A stretch of 64,000 bases of DNA, from positions 7,476,328 to 7,540,327 of the forward strand of contig NC_017030.1 of the NCBI RefSeq assembly GCF_000255295.1. Direction: 5' to 3'. The translations under genes and the position numbers were made by a program. Below, one piece after another: positions 34,126-42,999 of this stretch. The stretch is from Corallococcus coralloides DSM 2259 (lineage in GTDB: Bacteria; Myxococcota; Myxococcia; Myxococcales; Myxococcaceae). Below the pieces are notes generated by a model. The model ran no database searches and was not told the DNA's origin. It worked only from the letters and a program-made list of their open reading frames with translations. Every line of letters starts with the position of its first letter. Position 1 is the stretch's first letter.

Positions 34126-36642
34126 CTACATCCCGAGCTCACGCAGGGCGGGCCCCTGGAGATCCTGGAGCAGGTCCAGGGTCGTCCGCGTCCCCAGCCG
34201 CGTCAGCACCAGCACGTATTTCAGGAACACGGCCACGCCCGCGAGCGCGAGCCACTGCTCGTCGGGCATCGTGCGACGCAGGCCCGCCTCGAACAGGGCT
34301 CCCACCAGCCCATCCAGCACCTCCTCCAGCGGCAGGTCCAGCAACACCTCCTGGACCCCCAGGCTGACCGCGAGCAACTGGAAGAACTCGAAGAGCAGCC
34401 CCAGGTTGAAGGAGAGGCGCTCCTGTCCCGGCACCGCCAGCGGCTGGGGGTTGCCCCCCAGCTCCACCGGCAGGACCTCGACCGCCCAGAGCAACCGCCG
34501 CAGCTCGTCTCGCGACGGCCCGCGCGGCGCGGAGCGTTCCCTCGGCATGGCCTGGGGGCCCTGCCCCCCGCTCCAGCCGATTCGAGGCACGGGCCGCTGC
34601 CTGGGGAGCTCGACCCCACGCACGAAGGGCTCCTGCCGCGAGGACGACGGCCGCATCGACTCCGGCATCCAGATGCGCTCGAGGAGCTCCGGCGAGATGA
34701 AGAACTCCGGGCGGGGATTGCGCGGGGCCGGCCCCGAATACAGCACGAGCACGCCGCCCATCAGGGGATCCGTCCGCACCTGCTCGTAGGAGAAGGGGAG
34801 CGACAGCTCCGGATCCGTGATGAACGAGAGCTCTGGATTCGACTCCGCATAGGAGCGGCGGAGCTTGAGCAGTTGCGCCTTCTTCTTCTCGGTCCGCTTG
34901 ACGATGAGCTCGTCATAGTCCTCGGCGTCCGAGTCGGAATCATCCGCGAAGCTCGAGTGGGCCTTGTTGATGTGCTTGTAGAGCTTGTCCCGAAGGAACA
35001 GCTCCGTCAGGTAGGACCTCGGGGTGGACTCCCAGATGGTGTAGTTCTCGCGCCGCAGGTAGTACGGGTTCTCGCCGCCCCCGCGCGGTGCATAGCGACG
35101 GTTCGTATCGACCGGGGTGCGCCCCCTCATGAAGTAGTATTGGATGACGTCGCGCTGCGCGAAGTACCCGTACTGCCCCCCGCGGCTCGTGTCCCACCAT
35201 TCGATCCGGGGGACGCCTCCGGGGAATCGCCCCCGCGAGAACGTGTCGTCATCGATGTTGCGGCGCGAGTCGTCGGGCAGGTACCAGTTCGGGAAGGAGT
35301 TGCCGTGGGTCCCGCCTGAGTAGAAGTGCCACCGCTCTCCTGCCTTGCGCAGGGATTCGTTCCGCGCCTTGTGGGCCTTGTTGCAATCGAAGCAGTCGAT
35401 CAGCGTCCCGCCAATGAAGACGTCGTCCGTGAGCCTCTTGCCCGCGCGCCGTGTCTGGATGGCGGCGGTGACGTTCATCTCACCGTGCACGACGCCCGTA
35501 TCGGGGGTCCGGGGGACGTGAGGAATGAAGTAGATGCCGACGGCACCCGCCAGGTACTGCTGCTCCGCGGTCTGTCTGACATTGTCGGTGAGCAGGCCGG
35601 CCGTGAGCGCCGCCTTGAGCCGCTGGAGCCGGGTCTTCGTCGTCCCGCTCGTGAGCGCCTCGAGCTGTCCGCTCCGCAGCGCCGCGATCTTCTCCAGGTC
35701 CACGACCCGCCGGGCCTTCGTCGTCGTGCCGGACGTCTTGTTGAAGGTGACGAGTTGATCCGTGGGGACGCGGCGCTGCCCCGTTCTCACGCCGGAGAAC
35801 GGGTCTGACAGGGCCCCGCCCCCCTGGTAATCGTTCAGCAGGGTCCGGAGGGCCGCCAACACGTTGACGGTGTCGTCGTTCGCGCTCATGACCAGGACCG
35901 AGTCATCCAGGGCCGCGGCCACGTGCACCGAGGCCTCCGTCGCGATGAGCCGTCCGATCCGGTCGAGCATGCGCTCCGCGACCGTCATCTCCTTGCGCGG
36001 CACCGGGTCCCTGTCGCCGAGGCCGACCCCGGGGTCCTCCACCCGGCCTGTCGGGGGGATGCTCCCGCCCCCTTCAACAGGCCGCCGCCGGAACTCCCGG
36101 TACAGCTTGCGCATCTCGTCCTGCAGCGTGGGGCCCGCGCCGAGCGCGAAGCCCAGCATCTCCACCTCGTCGAGCAGGGTGACGAGGAGCCCCTCGAGGT
36201 CCAGTTCCGGCTCCTTCCGCATGCGCTGCGCGACGAGCGTGCGATAGAAGCGCAGGGCCTTGGCGTTGGGCTCGTTGTCATGGCGGAGATAGGCCTGATG
36301 AAAGGCCCGGTAGAGGCAATCTCCCCCGCCTGAGTTGGTCACGACCGACGCGCGGTTGAAGGGATTCCCCTCCGTCGGAGGAGCGCGGAGCGCCTCGAAG
36401 TGGGAGCCGCGACACAGGATGTGCAGCGTCGTCCCGCCGTGGTTGTACTGGTGCGCGAGCCGGAACTTCCCTGTCGCGCTCTCGCACCAGAAGACGATGC
36501 GCACCCCGAAGGCCTGCGCGAGGTGGCGGGCTTCGACCTCCGCGCCCCAGGTGCCTCCCTCGGTCACGTCCGACAGGTAGGCCTTCCGCAGCCGGGCCAG
36601 CGCATCGGGGGAACCCACCACATGTTCGGCGAAGCCAGGCAT
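34126..36642 (-). CDS. Multidomain protein with rearranged OTU-protease-like and deaminase-like regions
   Basis: An 838-residue protein of no single known family. Residues about 30-85 look like the C-terminal half of an OTU cysteine protease (TWGAEVEARHLAQAFGVRI, then SHFEAL with His81). Residues about 103-190 look like the N-terminal half (GGGDCLYRAFHQAYL with Cys109). The halves are thus in reversed order. Residues about 235-440 resemble a nucleic-acid/nucleotide deaminase: SVLVMSANDD, then VVHGEMNVTAAI (His386, Glu388), then IDCFDC (Cys417, Cys420), the HxE...CxxC zinc site. The last 120 residues contain amphipathic or hydrophobic helices. The start at 36642 is secure: GAGGAG precedes it and an in-frame stop lies five codons upstream. 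An exported effector is the best guess; function is inferred. Confidence 0.65.
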   Translation of the reverse strand: MPGFAEHVVGSPDALARLRKAYLSDVTEGGTWGAEVEARHLAQAFGVRIVFWCESATGKFRLAHQYNHGGTTLHILCRGSHFEALRAPPTEGNPFNRASVVTNSGGGDCLYRAFHQAYLRHDNEPNAKALRFYRTLVAQRMRKEPELDLEGLLVTLLDEVEMLGFALGAGPTLQDEMRKLYREFRRRPVEGGGSIPPTGRVEDPGVGLGDRDPVPRKEMTVAERMLDRIGRLIATEASVHVAAALDDSVLVMSANDDTVNVLAALRTLLNDYQGGGALSDPFSGVRTGQRRVPTDQLVTFNKTSGTTTKARRVVDLEKIAALRSGQLEALTSGTTKTRLQRLKAALTAGLLTDNVRQTAEQQYLAGAVGIYFIPHVPRTPDTGVVHGEMNVTAAIQTRRAGKRLTDDVFIGGTLIDCFDCNKAHKARNESLRKAGERWHFYSGGTHGNSFPNWYLPDDSRRNIDDDTFSRGRFPGGVPRIEWWDTSRGGQYGYFAQRDVIQYYFMRGRTPVDTNRRYAPRGGGENPYYLRRENYTIWESTPRSYLTELFLRDKLYKHINKAHSSFADDSDSDAEDYDELIVKRTEKKKAQLLKLRRSYAESNPELSFITDPELSLPFSYEQVRTDPLMGGVLVLYSGPAPRNPRPEFFISPELLERIWMPESMRPSSSRQEPFVRGVELPRQRPVPRIGWSGGQGPQAMPRERSAPRGPSRDELRRLLWAVEVLPVELGGNPQPLAVPGQERLSFNLGLLFEFFQLLAVSLGVQEVLLDLPLEEVLDGLVGALFEAGLRRTMPDEQWLALAGVAVFLKYVLVLTRLGTRTTLDLLQDLQGPALRELGM

Positions 36643-36744
36643 GCGAATCTCCTCGCCTCAGGGCAAAGAAAGGGACTGCGGCACGGGGCCGTCACTTCAT
36701 CTGATTCCTCTCGCCAGGGTCAAGGTTGCGCGCCCAGGCGCGGC

Positions 36745-37548
36745 TCACGAACCGAGCAGGCGCTCCTGAAGCGCGGTACCCACTGCATCGGGTGCCTCCA
36801 GCTGCGGGAAGTGCCCCACGTCCTCCAGCTCCAGCACTCGCGCCCGGGGCAGCGCCTGCCTCCACCGCGACAGGTGCTCGGGCTTCACGAGCGTGTCTGC
36901 CTTGCCCCAGACAATCAGCGAGGGAATGTCCGCGAGCCGGCCCAGGCCCTGCCCCTGTTCATCCATCCACGGGCCTTCGTGGGAGATGGAGCGCGCGAAG
37001 CCCCAGGTGCCCATCCGTGACGCCCGGTCCGGAAACCGAGACATGAACGACTGGTGCAACTCCCGCGTCAGCTTCGTGCGGCGCCCCCAGGACATCTTCA
37101 CCAGCGTCCGCGCGGAGAAGTTCCAGGACAGATACAGCCATCGCATCAGCGCATTGTCGACATTGGGGCCCTTCAGGTCCCACAGCCAGCTCTGCACCAC
37201 GGTGAGGCTCAGCACCCGCTCCGGCGCCGCGATGGCGAGCGGCAGCGCGATGGGCCCGCCAAAGTCATGCACCACCAGGTGGAACGGCCCCAGCGCCATC
37301 TGGTCGAACCACGCGCGCAGGTTCTCCACGTGCCAGGGCAGCGAATAGGTGCGCCAGTCCCCGGGCCGTTCGCTGTCGCCGAAGCCCAGGTGCTCTGGGG
37401 CGAGCACGCGGTATGACGGCGAGAGCCGCCGGGCCACGTCCCGCCACTCGCGCGACGACGAAGGCGTGCCGTGCACCAGCACCACCGGCGTGCCCTGCCC
37501 TTCCTCATGCCACGCCATCTCACCGCCTGGAACCTTCAACCGCTTCAT
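36745..37548 (-). CDS. Alpha/beta hydrolase, haloalkane-dehalogenase/epoxide-hydrolase-like
   Basis: A 267-residue alpha/beta hydrolase. The oxyanion motif VLVHGTPSSS lies near residue 23 and the nucleophile elbow is VVHDFGGPIAL, so the nucleophile is Asp, as in haloalkane dehalogenases and epoxide hydrolases, not Ser. The general acid-base His is in DVGHFPQLEAP near the C-terminus. The halide-binding Asn and Trp of true dehalogenases are not both present (HGTP, DFGG), so substrate is open. Its start overlaps the stop of the TetR gene as ATGA, so the two form an operon and the hydrolase is likely controlled by that repressor. Confidence 0.85.
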   Translation of the reverse strand: MKRLKVPGGEMAWHEEGQGTPVVLVHGTPSSSREWRDVARRLSPSYRVLAPEHLGFGDSERPGDWRTYSLPWHVENLRAWFDQMALGPFHLVVHDFGGPIALPLAIAAPERVLSLTVVQSWLWDLKGPNVDNALMRWLYLSWNFSARTLVKMSWGRRTKLTRELHQSFMSRFPDRASRMGTWGFARSISHEGPWMDEQGQGLGRLADIPSLIVWGKADTLVKPEHLSRWRQALPRARVLELEDVGHFPQLEAPDAVGTALQERLLGS

Positions 37549-38153
37549 GGGGTGTCTGCCTTTCGCTTGCGGGATGGAGTCGCGGGCCACCTTCGGGCCG
37601 CGGCGCGGATCACCGCGGCGGCGGGGTAGCCGCCTTCGTGCTGCACGTACTGCTGGGAGATGCCCTCCACCAAGGCGAAGAGCACCCGCGCTTCAATGTC
37701 AGCCTCTTGCACGCCGCGCGCCGCCAGTGCCGCTTTCAGCCGCTGGTGCGTGGCCCCCAGGAAGTGCTCAAACGGCAGCTTCAGCCGCGCCAGCACCTCC
37801 GGCTGGTGACGCAGGCCCTGGCTCAGCCGCCAGAGGTCCCGGTGCGCGTCCATCATCTCCACGGCGGACGTGAGCAGGACCGTGACGAAGCCCCGCGCGG
37901 TGGGTTCGCGGTCCGCGGCCTCCAGCGTCCGCGCGACGTCCAGCATCGACGACTGCATCAGCGCGGAGAGCACCCCCTCCTTCGATTCGAAGTGCGAATA
38001 GAGCAGCCCCACGGCGATGTCCGCCTCCTGCGCGAGCGCGCGGACACTGGTCCCGTCGAAGCCGTGCCGGGAGAAGAGCCGCACCGCGGCCTGGAGCACG
38101 CGCTCCCGCGTCTTCTCCCGGAGGACTGCATTGGCGTCAGCCGTACGAGGCAT
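37545..38153 (-). CDS. TetR-family transcriptional repressor
   Basis: A 202-residue TetR/AcrR-type regulator. The N-terminal helix-turn-helix (about 15-62) reads VLQAAVRLFSRHGFDGTSVR and AQEADIAVGLLYSHFESKEG, the hallmark of the family. The C-terminal ligand domain is variable. It is translationally coupled to the downstream hydrolase. A 20-bp imperfect palindrome lies just upstream of the start (38165-38184), fitting autoregulation. The ligand is probably a substrate of the hydrolase, which is an inference from gene context. Confidence 0.92.
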   Translation of the reverse strand: MPRTADANAVLREKTRERVLQAAVRLFSRHGFDGTSVRALAQEADIAVGLLYSHFESKEGVLSALMQSSMLDVARTLEAADREPTARGFVTVLLTSAVEMMDAHRDLWRLSQGLRHQPEVLARLKLPFEHFLGATHQRLKAALAARGVQEADIEARVLFALVEGISQQYVQHEGGYPAAAVIRAAARRWPATPSRKRKADTP

Positions 38154-38164
38154 GCCCCCAATCT

Positions 38165-38184
38165 TTGAATGAACGCTCGCTCAA
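38165..38184. promoter_or_regulatory. Candidate TetR operator palindrome
   Basis: A 20-bp imperfect palindrome (14 of 20 positions symmetric, TTGA...TCAA ends) starts 11 bp before the TetR start codon. Its form is typical of TetR/AcrR autoregulatory operators. Confidence 0.55.
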
Positions 38185-38207
38185 TGCAAGAGGCTCAGCA
38201 CCCGCCG

Positions 38208-38600
38208 TCACGCCACCCCCGGGAGCGGCCGCAGGTCCGGCTCGACGAACCGGCCCCGCGCCTCGGCGCCGAAGAGGACCTCGCGGGAGTAGTAGTCCTC
38301 AAGGAGGTCCTTGCGCTGGAAGCGCGGGTTGTCGTCGATGAACGCGGTGAAGTCCCTGCCCGGTTCGGCCGCCGCCCGCGCACTGACGAGCTGGACCCAC
38401 GCGACCGTCATGGTCTCGTGATACTTCTCCGGCACTCCGAGCCGGCCGGTCAGCGCCCGCAGGCCCGCGCGGGTGAGCTCGACGGCCGCATCACGCCCCG
38501 CCCTGCGCGTGTAGAGGTAGACCACCCGCACATGGTCGAGATGAGCGAACCCGCTCAAATCCCCTCGTGAGAATCGGTCGAGAAAAACGTCGTCATCCAT
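38208..38600 (-). CDS. Conserved hypothetical protein
   Basis: A 130-residue helical protein. The pattern FSRGDLSGFAHLDHVRVVYLY, shortened here to FAHLDHVRVVYLYTRR, and LGVPEKYHETMTVAWVQLV belong to a widespread but uncharacterised bacterial family; I know no activity for it. I chose the ATG at 38600 because GGAGGG ends 6 nt before it; the in-frame ATG at 38606 would have no spacing. It lies just upstream of the TetR gene on the same strand, but the operator between them suggests separate control. Confidence 0.7.
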   Translation of the reverse strand: MDDDVFLDRFSRGDLSGFAHLDHVRVVYLYTRRAGRDAAVELTRAGLRALTGRLGVPEKYHETMTVAWVQLVSARAAAEPGRDFTAFIDDNPRFQRKDLLEDYYSREVLFGAEARGRFVEPDLRPLPGVA

Positions 38601-38719
38601 GGCCATCCCTCCCCGTGGGCGCAGTGATGCGCAGCACAGTGTGGCAGTTCGCGCCGCCTGGCGCGGCCCCCAGACGATGCCTGGCAAACACACACGGGGC
38701 CGCGGCGCTGGAAGCCGCA

Positions 38720-38748
38720 TTGACCCGTTATTCAAGAATAGCTAATTT
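38720..38748 (+). promoter_or_regulatory. Candidate sigma-70 promoter of the subtilase gene
   Basis: TTGACC (38720-38725) and TAATTT (38743-38748) are separated by 17 bp in an unusually AT-rich patch, about 55 bp before the subtilase ATG. Good -35 match, weak -10. Confidence 0.35.
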
Positions 38749-38803
38749 CACAGCTTGTGCGAGGGCTTCCGACCCGGTGCCCGCACGTTCCCTGAGAGGC
38801 CGA

Positions 38804-40798
38804 ATGAAACTGAAACTGACCCAGGCGGTGAGCGCCATCTCCCTTCTGGCCGCGGCGTGCGGCCCGATGCCGGAGGGCCCGGAGTCCGACAGCGAGCAGA
38901 TCGGTCACACGGCTCAGATGATCCGCCGCGAGCGGGCCATCCCCAACGAGTACATCGTCGTCCTGCGCGACTCGACGCAGGAGGTCCGGCAGCAAGGCGC
39001 GGCGAACATCGCCCGGGAGCTGGTGTCCCTCACCAGCGGCCGGGTGCTGCGGACCTATGAGCACTCCATCCACGGCTTCCTGGCGAACATGACCGAGGCC
39101 GAGGCCCGCCGCCTCCTGTCCGACCCGCGCGTGGCGTACGTGCAGGAGAACGGCCTCATCCACGTGTCCGCGACGCAGACCGGCGCGACGTGGGGCATCG
39201 ACCGCATCGACCAGCGGGACCTGCCGCGCAACAGCTCCTACACGTACAACGTCGACGGCACCGGCGTGCACGCGTACGTCATCGACACCGGCATCCGGCA
39301 GACCCACACCGAGTTCACCGGACGCATCGGCAACGGCTACGACTTCATCGACAACGACAGCGACCCGTCCGACTGCCATGGCCACGGCACGCACGTGTCG
39401 GGCACGGTGGGCGGCACGACCTGGGGCGTGGCGAAGAAGGTCACCCTCCACGGCGTGCGCGTGCTGGACTGCACGGGCTACGGCAACGACGCGCAGGTCA
39501 TTGGCGGTATCGACTGGGTGGCGGCCAACCACGTCAAGCCCGCGGTCGCCAACATGAGCCTGGGCGATGTCGGCATCCAGGCCATCGACGACGCAACGGA
39601 GCGGTTGATCGCCGCGGGCGTCACCACGGTGGTCGCCGCCGGCAACGACAGCGCCAACGCCTGCAACTACTCGCCGGCCCGCACGCCCAACGCCATCACC
39701 GTGGGCTCCACCACCAGCAGCGACGGCCGTTCGTCGTTCTCCAACTACGGGACGTGCGTGGACATCTTCGCGCCGGGCTCGAGCATCACCTCCGCGTCGA
39801 ACTCCGGCAACTCGTCCAGCACGTCCATGAGCGGCACGTCCATGGCGTCGCCGCACGTGGCTGGCGCCGCGGCGCTCTACCTGAGCGCCAACCCCAGCGC
39901 GACGCCCGCGCAGGTGCGCGACGCGCTGGTGAACAACGCCACGCCGAACAAGGTCACCAGCCCGGGGACCGGCTCTCCCAACAAGCTGCTGTACACGCTC
40001 TTCATCACCGGTGGCGGCGGCAGCGACACCACCCCGCCCACGACGTCCATCACCTCGCCCGCGGGCGGCGCCACGCTGAGCGGCACCGCGAGCCTGAGCG
40101 CCAGCGCCACCGACAACGTGGGCGTCTCTCGCGTGGAGTTCTACGCGGGCACCGCGCTGCTGGGCACGGCGACGGCCTCGCCGTACAGCATCTCCTGGAA
40201 CACGGCGACGGTGGCCAACGGCACCTACGCGCTGACCACGAAGGCGTATGACGCGGCGAACAACGTGGGCACGTCCTCCACGGTGTCCGTGACGGTGAAC
40301 AACGGCACGGGCAGCTGCTCCATCACCGAGCAGCTCCTCGTCAACGCCGGCTTCGAGAGCGGCAACACGGGCTGGACCACGTCGTCCGGCGTCATCGACG
40401 GGACCACGTCCGGCAGCGCGCCGCGCACGGGCACGTACAAGGCCTACATGAACGGCTACGGCACCACGCGCACCGAGTTCGCCTACCAGGACGTCACCAT
40501 CCCCGCCTCGGCGTGCAGCGCCACGTTCACCTTCTGGGCGCGCATCACCTCGTCCGAGACGACGACCACGACGGCCTACGACAAGCTGGCCGTCCAGGTC
40601 CGCAACAGCGCGGGCACGGTGCTGGCCACGCTGGCCACGTACAGCAACCTGGACAAGGGCACGGCCTACGTCCAGCGGACGTTCGACCTGGCCGCGTACA
40701 AGGGCCAGACGGTCCGCATCTACTTCAACGGCACGGAGGACTCGTCGCTCGCGACGAGCTTCTTCATCGATGACACGGCGCTGACCGTCGTCCGGTAG
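38804..40798 (+). CDS. Secreted S8 subtilisin-like serine peptidase, proteinase K type
   Basis: A 664-residue exported protease. A lipobox-like signal (LLAAAC) is followed by an inhibitor I9 propeptide (about 45-120, EYIVVLRD...), the S8 catalytic domain (about 130-400) with Asp in VIDTGIRQTH, His in HGHGTHVSGT and Ser in SGTSMASPHVAG, then an Ig-like Big domain (about 410-505) and a C-terminal beta-sandwich of carbohydrate-binding type (about 510-664, NAGFESGNTGW). The ATG at 38804 has GAGAGG upstream. Proteinase K-like enzymes with such tails degrade prey or environmental protein. A strong terminator follows directly. Confidence 0.93.
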   Translation: MKLKLTQAVSAISLLAAACGPMPEGPESDSEQIGHTAQMIRRERAIPNEYIVVLRDSTQEVRQQGAANIARELVSLTSGRVLRTYEHSIHGFLANMTEAEARRLLSDPRVAYVQENGLIHVSATQTGATWGIDRIDQRDLPRNSSYTYNVDGTGVHAYVIDTGIRQTHTEFTGRIGNGYDFIDNDSDPSDCHGHGTHVSGTVGGTTWGVAKKVTLHGVRVLDCTGYGNDAQVIGGIDWVAANHVKPAVANMSLGDVGIQAIDDATERLIAAGVTTVVAAGNDSANACNYSPARTPNAITVGSTTSSDGRSSFSNYGTCVDIFAPGSSITSASNSGNSSSTSMSGTSMASPHVAGAAALYLSANPSATPAQVRDALVNNATPNKVTSPGTGSPNKLLYTLFITGGGGSDTTPPTTSITSPAGGATLSGTASLSASATDNVGVSRVEFYAGTALLGTATASPYSISWNTATVANGTYALTTKAYDAANNVGTSSTVSVTVNNGTGSCSITEQLLVNAGFESGNTGWTTSSGVIDGTTSGSAPRTGTYKAYMNGYGTTRTEFAYQDVTIPASACSATFTFWARITSSETTTTTAYDKLAVQVRNSAGTVLATLATYSNLDKGTAYVQRTFDLAAYKGQTVRIYFNGTEDSSLATSFFIDDTALTVVR

Positions 40799-40827
40799 TC
40801 CTCCGCCAGGAAGTGGATGTACAGAGG

Positions 40828-40863
40828 CCCAGCAACCCTACCGGGTTGCTGGGCTTCTGCTTT
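40828..40863 (+). terminator. Rho-independent terminator after the subtilase gene
   Basis: CCCAGCAACCC and GGGTTGCTGGG form an 11-bp perfect stem with a TACC loop, followed by CTTCTGCTTT. It ends the subtilase transcript. Confidence 0.85.
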
Positions 40864-40897
40864 CGGTGTCCATGCCACTGCCCCTGGAGTCACACAC

Positions 40898-41314
40898 ATG
40901 ACGTGGTGGATCTACGCCCTGGCCGCCGCGGGTTTCGCCGCGCTGACCGCCGTCCTGGGAAAGGTGGGTGTGGAGGGCGTGCCTTCCACGCTCGCCACCG
41001 CCCTGCGCACCGTGGTGGTGCTCGTCTTCGCCTGGACGCTCGCGCTGGCCCGGGGAGAGGGCGCCGCCCTTCCCTCCCTCAGCCGCCGCACGCTCCTCTT
41101 CCTCGCGCTCTCCGGCGTGGCCACGGGCCTGTCGTGGCTGGCCTACTTCCGCGCGCTCCAGCTCGCTCCCGCCTCACGGGTGGCGCCCATCGACAAGCTC
41201 AGCCTGGCCCTCACGCTCGTCTTGGCGTGGGGCCTGCTGGGAGAGCCCATGTCGTGGAAGCTCGTCGTGGGCGTGGGGATGATGGTCTGCGGCGCGCTGC
41301 TGACGCTGGGCTGA
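40898..41314 (+). CDS. EamA-family small membrane transporter
   Basis: A 138-residue protein with about five hydrophobic segments, matching a single EamA/DMT domain (half the length of the common ten-helix members). Segments ALTAVLGKVGVEGV, ALSGVATGLSWLAYFRALQL and APIDKLSLALTLVLAW are typical. Such small members act as dimers, exporting metabolites or amino acids in some cases; the substrate is unknown. The ATG at 40898 follows TGGAGT. Confidence 0.85.
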   Translation: MTWWIYALAAAGFAALTAVLGKVGVEGVPSTLATALRTVVVLVFAWTLALARGEGAALPSLSRRTLLFLALSGVATGLSWLAYFRALQLAPASRVAPIDKLSLALTLVLAWGLLGEPMSWKLVVGVGMMVCGALLTLG

Positions 41315-41745
41315 CACCTCGCCCGCGTCCGCTGGATGCATTCCTCCATCAGCCGTCCCAGCTCCGCCTGGGGCAACACACCGTTGCGCGCGAGGAAGGC
41401 CTCATCGACGCCCGGAATGCTGGGGAGCACGGGTGTCTTTTGCGTCTCCAGTGCGTCCAATGCCTGCCGCAGCGCCTGCTGCGCCTTGCCGCCGCCCCGC
41501 TCCAGGGCGAAGGCAATGACATCCCAGGCAAGCTCCGCGTGCCGTCCCTCGTCCTCAGCGATGACCGCCAGGGTTTCACGAATGACCGGGTCGCTGGCCC
41601 GCCTTGACGCTTCCGCGGCGACGCTGGCGGCAAGCCCTTCCCCCAGGCACCCATCCAGCAACGACCCGCGCACCAGCCGCGACCAGTCGTCACCTTCGAC
41701 TGGACCGGGACGCTGGGGCCGGTCCTGGCTCAGCTCCTGAATCAT
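41315..41745 (-). pseudogene. 3' remnant of a ferritin-like domain protein gene
   Basis: The frame encodes the C-terminal half of a myxobacterial-type ferritin-like protein: LLDGCLGEGLAASVAAEASRR, cut here as GCLGEGLAASVAAEA, and VIAEDEGRHAELAWDVIAFAL, with the ExxH (DEGRHAEL) iron-ligand pattern. The N-terminal half, which supplies the other iron ligands, is missing, and IS3-type debris begins just upstream. The frame has no stop at the normal end and runs on antisense into the EamA gene to 41143. It therefore looks broken at both ends. Confidence 0.65.
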
Positions 41746-42070
41746 TCCCGCGCTCCAGGGCAGCCCCGAGTAGGCGCGGAAGCTCAAGCCGGCGTACGGC
41801 GTCCATGAACCTGTGGCAGGTGGGGCTGACCTCAATGCGTGGTTCGTCCGATCGGCATAGGGCCTCCATGTGGAATGCCTATCTGGCCTGGCGGACTCTG
41901 GGTGACAGCCAGACTGCGAATCTGTTCGCCTGGAGATGCATTGGTGTAAACAAACCAGAGCACCCGCGCCGCCAAATTGGTGCGGACCCCACTGCCGAAG
42001 CGGTTTGGAGTGCTGATCAACGGTGGGCACCTTCCGCGTCCAAAGAGGCAATACCGTAGCAGGAATGATG
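41746..42070. other. Intergenic debris between ferritin-like and IS3 remnants
   Basis: About 325 bp with no gene. Short frames continue from both neighbours with stops and no conserved motif, consistent with decayed transposon or gene sequence. Confidence 0.35.
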
Positions 42071-42775
42071 TCACCTCGTTGAGCGACCGCACGCGTCTGG
42101 TGGAGCGGAGTCCCCGCATCCCGAGCCAGAGGGGAGGAACTCCCAGCCGAGGCCCTGCCTGTTCCTCAAGCACTTCGTATTGAGCGCCCATCCATGGCGC
42201 CGCCACCTTGCGTGGAGGTTCCGTCCTGGCTGGGGTTGAGGCGCAAGGGGCCTGCCAGCGTCCAATCGTGCGTGTCGCGGCTCCAGCACTCGGGGTGGCG
42301 GGCTCGGGCACTCGGGTACACCTGGTGGCGTTGAGCAAGCAGCGGCCTCGCGACCGGCGTGCTCGGACGACTCCCCCTCGTGAGCCTCGAAGCCCATGAT
42401 GCGCCGGCTGAAGTCGTCCACCACCAGGTACAGAGAGAGAAAGGCACCCTTCACCGGGCCCTTCAGGTAGGTGATGTCCCAGCTCCACATCAAGCAGGGC
42501 CCGGTGGCGGTGTGCTCGGCCTCCGGCCTGAGCGGCCGCCGCCAGGATGCGGCGCCGCTTGCGCTCCTTGGGGCAAGGGCCTCCCCAGTGGCTCCCGAGA
42601 GGGCTCCGGCCGCAGCCTGCCGCCACTCCTTCAGCTGCGCCTCGTGCAGCCACTGCGGCAACGTCGGCTGGGACATTCCCACCTGGCGGGCCAGCACCGA
42701 GGCGCTCACCGCGCCCGGGCCCACCATTCGCTTCACCATCTGCGCATTTGAATCCGTCTGAGTACCGTACAGCAA
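42071..42775 (-). pseudogene. Degenerate IS3-family transposase
   Basis: An N-terminal piece (near 42680-42740) has the helix-turn-helix of OrfA: ARQVGMSQPTLPQWLHEAQL. Further on, SWDITYLKGPVKGAFLSLYL and VVDDFSRRIMGFEAHEGES are the start of the OrfB DDE core (WxxDxTY...DxxSR). The two are joined in one frame by a deletion that removes the sequence between, and the second Asp and the Glu region are lost. Not functional. No clear terminal repeats were found. It marks one edge of a rearranged stretch ending near 45.1 kb. Confidence 0.75.
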
Positions 42776-42999
42776 CCTGCCTGCTCTCCCCCCAGGGCGT
42801 TGTCAGTGCAGCCAGTCAGCCGAGGCGACCACATCCCTGACACGGGGGGCGACAGCGGCCTTGTCCCAGTGCGCTCACGTCATCACTGATTGACTTGGAG
42901 ACAGCGGGGCCCCGGTACGACTCCGGAGCTCATGTCGGTCGTCGTCCCGGTTGACCGACGCTTTACATGAACAGCGCGAATCGCGTGGGAGGTATAACA

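Noticed and set aside
32935..35319. A 794-codon plus-strand frame
   Set aside because: Runs antisense across both the lipase and OTU/deaminase genes and through the gap between them, so it cannot be a single real gene.
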